A stretch of DNA of 64,000 nt from Kalaharituber pfeilii (lineage: Eukaryota; Ascomycota; Pezizomycetes; Pezizales; Pezizaceae). Below, piece by piece: positions 10,530-20,457 of this stretch. How positions within the stretch are numbered: position 1 is the stretch's first letter; each line of letters starts with the position of its first letter. The stretch is taken from contig WHUZ01000008.1 in assembly GCA_015179045.1 (NCBI GenBank), positions 1,364,001 to 1,428,000 of the forward strand, in the 5' to 3' direction. A program made the translations under genes and the position numbers. The notes beneath the pieces are model-generated. The model saw only the letters and a program-made list of their open reading frames with translations, had not been told where the DNA came from and did not search any database.

Positions 10530-13500
10530 CTTGGGCAATGTTGCTTGTAGTACTCTGCTCACTGTCAAAAGATGTTGGGTGACCCCTAATTTATTATATA
10601 CACCTCTGTTGCTGGTCTGGCACTATAAGTACCACAACCCTTCCTGTTTATCCGCCTTGATGAGATGCGGCCTTACCATGTAAATGCTCCATTTTTAACT
10701 AAGTCCTTATGGGGCATGTGAATACTGCAATGTTTGTACCTCGCAGGGTATGCACGCGCGTGAATTTCCCCGTGGCCTAAACAGAAAGTTCCTGGCTCCT
10801 TGAGCTTCCGGCCCGGCTAGGAGTTCATAAGTTCATTCATTATGATGCATGTGCATGTCGTGCCCGCGTCAGGCACTTTGTCGACTCTAAACAGGTACTG
10901 GCAAGAGAATCGGTACAGAGTGAACGTTATCAAGGAGTTATGTAGTCATTGCAATGGTAATGAATTAATAATGTCATAGAGATCCAAAGAGTAGTAAGTA
11001 CTATGTAGCTCTCTATATAGGTAATGCCATGGGTACACGAGCAATTGCGAAGGCAGTCCGGGCTCTTTACCCTTTTTGTGCCATTCTCCTGACTTTGAAC
11101 GGGCCACTTAGGATCAACATGTATACAAGCAATGTAACTAAGAACTTTGCCCCAGGGATATATAGCCTGCCTTATTATGGTACGCAAGGCATCCGCAATC
11201 AAAAAGGTACGCATGTGTACTATATATTTGAGTTAGAAACGTTTACTGAACCCATTGACTGCCTTGACCCTTCCCCCCGACATATCAATTGACCAAGCTG
11301 TAAAAACCTGCACATGAATACGTAGGCGTTATGATGTTATGGGATTAAAATGCTTCGCCATAGCTACTCCATAGCTACTCAAACTGGTTGTCGACATTTT
11401 CGTGATCACTTAGTCTTAGTCTGGATTGGTGATCACTCATCTAGTTTCTCATCCGAATTGAGACTAGCCAATCCACACTGAAGCTGTTCAGGTTCTTGTA
11501 TCGACCGGATCTGACCGGGTACATACATAGGGACATGAGCTAGCAGTTTTGCACATAGATATAATTTACCTACGGATGAGTGCCTCAGTATGCATGAGTG
11601 AGGGGAAATATTGGACATTTTCAGCTGCGTATATAGCTGGCATGACAGGAGAGAGCTTCAAGTTAGGAAAAGAAACATTATGCCTATACCCATCAAAAAT
11701 TAACACACAGTGACTACTTTTAGAGCTCTAACAATATTTTGTGTGTGCCCTTAGGGTATGGTTAATATAATTACTCCCAGAAATAAGGGGCCATAGTAGC
11801 TCATACATGCAGCTATGCATTCTTACCAATCATGCCGCTAACATCCGAGCTGCAGAGTACCTGGATTTATTTCCCATAACTTAGGACCCGTCAAATTATC
11901 AAGTATCAATTAAGGCCATCTGTTGACGTCTCCATTGGGCAGTATCTCTAATAATAGGGGTAAAAAGTATTTCAAGGAATGGATGATATAGGAAGGCTTT
12001 TGAGAAGGGAGGTATAGGACAGAGGTAGGACGGAGGGTAAAACGGGGTGCAGGACGGGTAGTGGGGAATTAAGAGGAGGTGGAGTTTACTACTTTCCGGG
12101 TTGGCCTGTATATTGGTGAAGCGGTTTGTCTGTTGTCTCTAGTGATGGAAATTACAGCAGGAGGCCATGGAGAGGTAGAGGTTGCAGCAAGTCAGGCACT
12201 ACAATAGTATAGAGCCTTCAGAAGTCGAAACACAGTAGTAAGCAGTCACGGGATTCCCATCACATGACTTGCGTCGCAGAAAATACTGTACTTGTCTCCT
12301 ATCAATCAAATAAAGTACACTTCGTCCTCACTTTCAATTTTTTAAGAATCTGCCAACTAACGCAAAAATTAGACTATATATTCAGCATTTAGTGTAGTAC
12401 GAGTGCTCCATCACAGCAGTCAGTGACCGTTATCTGGATTTGGCAGTGAGCTCGATGCGTGGCTAACGGATTGTTCAAAGACTTAGTTGCAACGCTGATT
12501 ACTAACTTTATTCCAACCAACTACTCTCATTCCCAGATTGGAAAGCGCTGTTCTCGTACCCAGACTAATTATTTTCGCTGGCTACGAGAACAGGAAAGCG
12601 CTGCACTTGACATCCTTCACGCAAAAGTCTAATTGTAACCAATGAGTCTACATACGAAATCAATAGAAAGGTGTTGTACGAACCCTGAAATTTGCAGGTA
12701 GCTTAATTAGTAATCATGCTAAAAACCCTGAAAGTGCGTAAGTTAGCCTGAAAACTCAGGAATTAAATGAATTAACTACCAGTACACTACTGTGGTGTAC
12801 TACAGTTCCACCTTGCTATAATGAACACGTAAAATTTGGCCCTTTGTTTTCACTCTATATCAAGGTTTTCAGTATAGAAAATTGTGGCAAATTAGTCATA
12901 TAGTCTTGGCAGCTGAGTTCGGAGTCTTGAACAACTTTCAATACTAATTAACCTTCTGTATTGACTTACTAGTAATGGCAATAGCCACACTAAGAAATCA
13001 ATTTGAATGGGACAGTGGTGGTAGTGATAAATAGGAATGAATATAGAAGTGCAAGGAGCAGTGGTAGTGGAAAAAGAATATAAATTAGAAGTAAATCAGG
13101 AGTAGGTTGAGATCTGTCGTCAGAATGCTAACAGTCAAGATGTCTACTAGCAAGCGGCGGACATTCATACCAACAACTTACCCGGAAGGAACAGACATTC
13201 ACAACTTGGTTTAAACCAACTCTAGTACTTAGTGACATAGTTGCTGTTTCCTGAGCTGTTCAGAAATCACTCAGTCTGGTGCACAAGAGGTAAGAAAATA
13301 GTAGGGGGGTTTCTATGAATTTCATCAGCCACTTTTCATTATAGCAAGAACAATTTGTATGTAGATAAAAATAACTTCCTAGAGTTTTTTTTCTTCATTA
13401 CACTATTTGGTGCAATTTCATTATAGCAAGGTCAAATTGCATGGGTGCCAAGAGCATAGTGTATTCATAATAGCAAGGTTTTCACTATAGCAGGGTTCAT

Positions 13501-15309
13501 TATAGCGAGGTTGGACTATAGTTGCAGAATTGACAACTGGAGATTGAGAGGCCTGTGGAGTGCGCCCACAAGGTCATACTGGAATAGAATTTTCTTGAGT
13601 AGGCTGAGGAGCGTTTTGGCTCAGTTTTCACAATTATTGGATGTAAATATCCTGAGAATTGAGTGTTGTGGGAATTTTACAGTCTTAAGGGTCAGTTTTC
13701 TAGATTTTGGAAGGCAAATTTTCAGGACTTGGGCAACGTCCAAATCCTGAAAGAAGCTTGGGATTTGTAAAACCTCTCTAATGCATTATGCGTAATAAAC
13801 ATTGACCATGACAAAAGGAACAGATTTTGAAGTGCCATATCAAGACGATGAAAAGGTCCAGTAGGGAATATAAATATCTAGTAAAGAGATGCTCAAAAAT
13901 AACACATCCAATTAAGCTACGTCCTCAAAGTATATAGCATCTTCAGAGCTCCATCCCAGATATCTAGCCAGGGGTTGTGATTGGCTGGCAGGCTAGCAGG
14001 CAATATTAGTAGTAGTTAGAGGACTTATCGCCACACTATAGCTGACAGCTCGTGGCCGGGACTATACTGTGGACTAGGGATGCAAGCAAGCCGATGCATG
14101 CTTTCATATGCAGGCTGGAGGATGTTTTAGGTTTCTGAAAAGCATCTGGTATAAGACTAGGGCGTAGTCTGGCTTTCCCTACGTTGACGGCCCTTATACA
14201 ACTGTTACGTAGACTGATCTCCCTCACCTCGTATTCTTCGAAGCCACAAATGTTCCATGACAGCATTATCAACATTTTTGAGAGTACTAGTACAGCATGA
14301 TAAAGTGGTAGATGCAGCCTCACCAATGGAAATATCTCACTTGCCGACAAATGAGACTTGCGACGTGCGTTAATACAAAAGACAGAATCTAAATGGGGCC
14401 TACTGGCACAAGACTGGAGTTTTGTTAGCCACCACACATTGACGTCATAACTCTACTATGGTGCCGCCGTTGCTTAACAAGCATCTCACTTTTCGGCGGA
14501 CTGGAACACATTTCCTCCGAGCCCTCGGAACGGCACGGTTATGAAAGGGACTTTTACGTGAAAAAAGAAAAGTTGTCGACATCATCCGGTGGATCATGCC
14601 GGCAAATCGGCTGCCTTACACTGTTGCGCATTTGGGGAGTCTGGCTTGGGCACTAGGGCATCAGCTAATACTCCGAACCAGGTGGCATCCATTCACAGCA
14701 CTGGATGGTAACATTGAAATAATCCTGCCGCGGAGCAAGGGTCGATAGTCCCTATCCATGTTAGAACACAGTCTTCTGAACAGCTACTTGTTAGCATCTC
14801 TCACAGACCTCTAGCAGTCCAATTTTTATCTAAAAAAGAGGCACATCTAACAAGAGGCTCAGTTTCATTGGCGCGATTATGCTGTGAAGGGATATAGACT
14901 CCAGAGGAGGGTGAGCGTTGGCACATTAGGTTAGGCAGTTCGCAGGGCGGGTTCGGATCACGCAAATCTCCGTGCTATGTAGCGACGATGACACCCGAAA
15001 CTCCTTCTAGAATACACTGCTACGGTACTGCTTGTCGGCCATGCAGCCAGACTATTGTTGGACCTGGGACCCTAGTACTCTCGAGTCAGGCAGGATCTCA
15101 ATCCCATATGTCAGCCCTGCATATAGTCTTCGGAACCCAACAATAAAACCTCCTCATTTCTTGCATTCGACTCAGCATATTATGTACGACTAACAGCAGC
15201 GGCACAAGAAACACCTGAAAAACAAAAATTCTCTATCTCCCCCTATACGATCGAAATCGCACGCATAACCTTCGAATTTCTACAAACCTAGAGCAGTCTC
15301 AATTTGAAG
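10530..15309. other. 4.8-kb AT-rich gene-free spacer
   Basis: No open frame has domain character or believable splicing. The recognisable content is the inverted-repeat element at 12803-13518. The final part, 14.5-15.3 kb, is the likely upstream region of the sterol acyltransferase gene. Short open frames such as the 133-codon minus-strand frame at 14036-14437 are treated as chance. Confidence 0.6.
12803..13518. mobile_element. MITE-like element with pogo/Tc1-mariner-type inverted ends
   Basis: The left end starts CAGTTCCACCTTGCTATAAT. The right end, read inward on the other strand, starts TAGTCCAACCTCGCTATAAT. The two ends share the CC-x-GCTATAATGAAC core. TA lies directly outside both ends (12801-12802 and 13519-13520), as expected for Tc1/mariner/pogo insertion into TA. 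The 716-base interior has no transposase frame. Several subterminal copies of TTCATTATAGCAAGG or its complement occur at both sides. This makes it a non-autonomous element. The related element at 57707-57878 supports the boundaries. Confidence 0.8.
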
Positions 15310-18051
15310 ATGGAGAGCACCGCATCGTCAGATACTACCACGAAAGGTGGCTCAACCTCTGTTGAATTTCGAAAAGCTGCTGCTGGAATCACCTCAAGAA
15401 TTCTTGGCGCTCATAGCTACACAACGACAAATTTCCCAAAGGCTACGGCTGAAATATACCCAGAGGGAGATTTTAGTGGGCAAAAGGCTCTTGAAGCAGA
15501 TATACCAGATACTCCAACATCAGATTCTTCAGAAAGTGGGTTGAATGGGGATATCTTGACAGAGGGGCGTAGTATTCCAGTGCGACTTGAGAAGGTTCCA
15601 GGTAGTCACGGTCAAAAACAATATATGCTTAGGTTAGAAGGGGATATCAAGGACATATTGGTCGGACTAGATAAAGAACGGCGGGCTCTATTGGCCGGAG
15701 GGAAGAGGCCGTCCCGACGGAAACGTTTTAGTGATGTATGCAGTAGTTTCGGTTCAAAGTATCATTTCTCTAGATAGACTTGGACGCTGACCATATTTTC
15801 AATAATTAGTTGGTATTCACCAGACAATTCACCACATTTGATAGACTGAATCCAGAAACCGCCAAATCCCCATTTCATGGGTTCTACACCTTGTTTTGGT
15901 AACCCTCGTTATGTCCAGCTCCATTTCCTCTGAGACTGATGCAGATGTTGCTACAGGCTTGGAGTATCCATTATGATGATTCAAACAGCCGCCTATTCCT
16001 ATCGGGCTACTGGTTCAATATTTGGGCGTGATATCACAGATATCATGTTCAAAACGGAGAACTTTGTAGACTGTATGTTTATGGACTTTGTCATGTGCTT
16101 TAGCACTCAGCTATGGTGTGTTCCGTTACAGAAAGTGTTAAGTAAAGGACATATTCGATGGGCAAGCGCAGGATGGATATTACAGAGTGTAAGTGCCATT
16201 TCGTAACGATGGAAGTGCGGAAAAATCTAAATATATGTTCATAGATATGGCAAGCTTTGCATCTTGGGGGAGTTATCTACTACACGCTCTACAGAAATTG
16301 GCCATGGATACAAACAGTGAGTTATGCCTACTCAGTGAGTCACCTGGCATCTAATTCATACAAAGGTATATATTGTGTTGCATACTCTTGTCATTCTTAT
16401 GAAACAACACTCGTACGCCTTCTTCAATGGTCATCTTTCTGAGGTTCAACGAAGGCTGAAGATTATCCAAAATACATTATCACAATTACAGTTAGCTGAG
16501 GATGACGGTCGATTGATTGCCTCTCACGGGAGGCTTGAACATCACCACGGCCACCAAACAAACGTCAATCTCGCTAATGCAGACATAACCACAGTTGATG
16601 ATCCAGCTATTGACGCGGGGCTTTGTACGCTTTTACTTCATGACGGCCAGGAACTATCTCATGAACAGGTGGAGCAGCTTCGCAGCATACTGGAGAAGGA
16701 GCTTGAGGGTTGCAAATTGGAATTAGGCCAAAAGGAGAACGTTAGATACCCGAGTAATCTGACGTGGACTAATTACTTGGAGTACCTCTTTTTTCCAACG
16801 TACGTAATAAACAGTTGTTCTAAATTTGGCGCTACTAATCCAGAAGCTAGTGTTGTCTACGAGCTCGAGTATCCTCGCCAAGACAGTATTAATTGGACAT
16901 ACGTTGCAGAGAAGCTTATTGCTACATTTGGTGTACTGGGAATTACGATAATAGTGTCTCAGCACTACATCCTTCCTGTCGTGTTGAAATGCCATGAAAT
17001 ACGGACACTTCCATTGACGGATCGATTGAAGGAGTTTCCATGTACGTTCCCATATCCAAGCTGTACATACGTCTTCTTACGCGTTGTTATAAATAGGGAT
17101 CTTGAATGAGCTTGTAGTACCATTTATCATTGAGTACATGGTATGTGGTCCAGGCATCCTCACGAAAGAATCTCATCTGCTAATTGTCATACTGTTCTAG
17201 ATGGTGTGGTATCTGGTATTGCTTCCAATTACCTGTGATTAGCTTTCCGCTAACATCTATATAAAGATATGGGAATGTATCTTGAACCTCTTGGGCGAAT
17301 TGATGAGATTCGCTGACCGCGGTTTCTATGGAAGTTGGTGGAATAGCACAGTATGTGTGAACTCTTCATAAAACACATTTCGTTACTAACTTTTTTTAGA
17401 CATGGGACCAGGTAACTTAAAAATCTAAGCGATATTTAGATGCACTTCTAACAAGACATCCAGTTCGCTCGTGACTGGAATAAACCGGTACATAACTTCT
17501 TGCTCAGACATGTTTACCACTCAAGTATCTCAGCATACCAAGTGTCGAAGCCAACAGCTACATTGATCACGTTTTTCTTATCGTCTTGTGTTCATGAGTT
17601 GGTTCGTTATATTCTGCTCACTGATTGTGGCTTCCAGTTCCTAATTAAACAAACGGAAATATAGGTAATGTGGTGCATTTTCAAGAAACTCCGCGGATAC
17701 CTTTTGTGCGTAACTCTCCGGTTTACACCCATTACTAGTGCTTCTGTTATTTGGTATTGCTAACGACCAGTCTGAGTCTTTAGATGCATGCAAATGTTAC
17801 AAGTTCCGCTTGTCCTGCTATCACGGACAAGGCACTTCAAGGATAGGGAGGTACTGGGGAATGTAATGTTTTGGCTTGGTAAGCTGGAGTCTATGATACT
17901 CATGTCCTGACCTTTTCTAACAGCTCTATTTGTATTGCAGGAATTTACACAGGTATACACTACCTATTCACTTACTGAATTTCCTCTACAAAAGCTAACA
18001 CTCCTTTCTTTAGGCCCTTCATTCTTGTGTAGTTTATACTTGATCATATGA
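15310..18051 (+). CDS. ARE2: Sterol O-acyltransferase (ACAT/ARE family, MBOAT)
   Basis: Fifteen exons: 15310-15735, 15810-15898, 15957-16188, 16245-16316, 16366-16799, 16851-17041, 17097-17140, 17201-17215, 17267-17350, 17400-17411, 17464-17601, 17665-17705, 17784-17878, 17941-17952, 18014-18051. Joined they give an unbroken 1923-base frame (640 aa), the usual family size. The enzyme esterifies sterols with fatty acyl-CoA in the ER for storage in lipid droplets. The sequence shows a hydrophilic N-terminus, FTRQFTTFDRLNPETAKSPF, many membrane segments, MKQHSYAFFNGHLSE, YELEYPR, HNFLLRHVYHSSI and the catalytic-His segment SSCVHELVMW (His about 577). The family's FYxDWWN motif reads FYGSWWN (Ser about 524). 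Exons 8, 10 and 14 are only 15, 12 and 12 bases. ARE1 versus ARE2 cannot be separated, so the symbol marks the family. Confidence 0.9.
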
Positions 18052-18613
18052 CGAAGTTGAATCCAATCTATTATTATCTAAAATGTACATTAGGCCTTGT
18101 TATACTTCATGACGAATATACCATAGACTTCAAGTAAAGCAGCGTGATTTTTAGCTTTAGGTTACGGCTACCTTCTTGCAACGGGTCTCGGTTATCCCGA
18201 TGCTAGTTTATAGGATGATGTCCTGTCCATGGTTTTCAGTATGTACCTTGTTGATTCATATCCTGTGGGGACTCATGTGCGGATTTCTCCTTTCCTTTTT
18301 TCCTCCTATAGCTATTTGAAACAAGACAATTCTCGTTCCCAAGACAGGCATATTTCCCTCCGGGTAGAGTCGCCATCCAGTGCCATTCATGAGCAATGAT
18401 GAGCCATCGGCTTGGCGTGTGGTGTATAGGGTTTGCCCTCCTCCCCAACTTTGCCTGCCCACACATCCCTTGCTAATGGGATTAGCTTGGTAAGTGATTT
18501 CGCCAAAAGCGTAGCAATCAACGACCGCCGACAAACGCCAACGCCCCAAGGGACTACCCAAATCATACGACACCTCATTAGTTTCCTCACGATACCGGAA
18601 TTGATATTTTAAA
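18052..18613. other. Spacer: acyltransferase 3' region and RPL19 promoter/leader
   Basis: The bases just before 18614 (about 18510-18613) are C/A-rich and look like a ribosomal-protein 5' leader. Minus-strand open frames at 18236-18590 overlap this region and have no recognisable content. Confidence 0.5.
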
Positions 18614-19642
18614 ATGTAAGGCTTTCTTTTTTTTGCGGTATCTGGATATGCGGAGATTGAAGGGAGATTATGAGCAAATGGTCAAGATATAATAAGAAAG
18701 ATGGAGAGCTATGGGAGATACTGTAGTAGAGGCTATCGAAGGCTGTGGTCGAAAACTTTTTGAAGATGAGTTTGGAGGGAGTCAGCAACTCAGCTGTCAA
18801 CATCTCTGGACTCTTTAGGCGGCACCAAAGTCATACATCTCCATGATGATCAATTTTCCAAATGTGCTAGAGGGGGATAGTGCTGGGAACATGAAGCTGA
18901 AAGGTTGTAAGGCTGACTTTGATTTTACCATAGGGTTAATCTCCGAACTCAGAAGCGTCTTTCTGCGTCCGTGATGGACTGCGGAAAGCGCAAGGTGTGG
19001 CTGGACCCCAATGAAATGAATGACATTAGCAACGCGAATTCTCGTGAGTATTATTCTGTCGTTATCAGGGCAGTCAGATTTTATCTGACAGTCAGAGCGC
19101 CTTAGGCCAGAGCATTCGCAAGCTTGTCTCCGATGGCCTGATTATCAAAAAGCCAGTGACGATGCACTCCCGCTCCAGGACACGAGCTCTCCAACTCGCC
19201 AAGCGTGCTGGTCGTCACACCGGGTTTGGTAAACGCAAGGGTACTGCAGACGCTCGTATGCCATCTCAGGTTCTTTGGATGCGCCGCCTTAGGGTTCTCC
19301 GCAGGCTTCTTGTGAAGTACAGGGAGAGCGGAAAGATTGACAAACACCTGTACCACCACTTGTACAAGGCTAGCAAGGGTAACACGTTCAAGCACAAGAG
19401 AGCTTTGGTCGAGCATGTTAGTATACTCTTTCTGTTGAGAAACATCTACCCTCATAAACTAACTATCTGCCCAATAGATCCACAAAGCCAAAGCTGAGAA
19501 GGCCCGTGAACGTATCCTTAAGGAGGAGATGGACGCCAAGAGGCAGAAGACCAAGGCTGCTCGCGAGAGAAGGTTGAAGAGGGCAGAGGAGAAGAGGACG
19601 GCCTTGATCGCCGACTTGGAAAAGGAGGAGGAGGCGAAGTAA
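18614..19642 (+). CDS. RPL19: 60S ribosomal protein L19 (eL19)
   Basis: Exons 18934-19043, 19106-19416 and 19478-19642 encode everything after the initiator: [20 protein letters not shown] at the N-terminus, the [20 protein letters not shown] core, and a long basic C-terminal helix ending EKEEEAK. Exon 2 begins with a lone G before the Val codon, so the start codon must be split. The best upstream partner is AT at 18614-18615, followed at once by the strong donor GTAAGG. This gives a 318-base first intron (18616-18933) and ATG as AT|G. The frame is then 588 bases (195 aa), the family's normal length. The protein is a structural component of the large ribosomal subunit. Exons 2-4 are certain; exon 1 is inferred. 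Confidence 0.92.
18616..18933 (+). other. Long first intron of RPL19 interrupting the start codon
   Basis: GTAAGG donor at 18616 and CCATAG acceptor ending at 18933. At 318 bases it is several times longer than other introns in this window, as is common for first introns of fungal ribosomal protein genes. Confidence 0.65.
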
Positions 19643-20457
19643 ACGTGACATTGTTACGATGATGGTGTTTGTGTACGTGGGCTAAAAAAAAAAAAAGTTT
19701 AAACAACAAACATGGCTTATGGGGCAGTCTGATTTACACTCCTTTTATGTGCGATTCTCCCTGGTTTGTTGTGTTCTTTTCGTATCCTGTACATTGGTTG
19801 GGGTTTTCTGGGTACATGGGTAAATGGTTATGGGAGCAAACAGATGGGAACAGGGGCGGCTAGGTTTTCTGATGATAATCCTTCTACTCCTAGCTTTCAC
19901 TGCTTCACATTTTTTCTTCTTTTTTGTTTTTTTATCACTCTTACATTGTTGGCCTCTTTTCAGCTATCATAGTTTCCTCTTGTTTTTCATTTTCTTTGTC
20001 TTGTCCATGGATCTTAGGGCTTTCATATATTCAGGTTTTCACGGATCAGGTAAATAAGTCTTTCTTGAGAATTTGACCTCCATAGTCAAGGTGATATGTG
20101 CAAGCCTTGTTTTGTAACTCAGTAGCTACATATCCTTGCGCTCATAGCTCTCCTGGTAGCCTAGAAACTCGAAGCTTCAGGGCTGCCTACAAACAGTAAA
20201 GTTAGAGGTGAATACAGTCTCAAAGGTCAATGTTCTGTCTGACAATGCTCGGTCCAAGTGCTGGCATGGCTATATAGCTGTAACTATGTGTTGGGAGTGC
20301 CAAGCACCTGTACCTGCCCACTATCATAATCACGTGAGGGTATTATTGTAATTGAGGACCAAAACAACGCTTGAATCCTTTCTGTCCCATTCTGCAGACC
20401 AATGTCGGCAGACGCATCATCACCATCCATGGACCAGCATCTACCGTATTCCGCAAT
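19643..20457. other. Spacer between RPL19 and kinase gene
   Basis: T-rich RPL19 3' region with a run of A at 19685-19696, then the kinase promoter, which contains a CACGTG (about 20332). No gene was seen. Confidence 0.6.
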
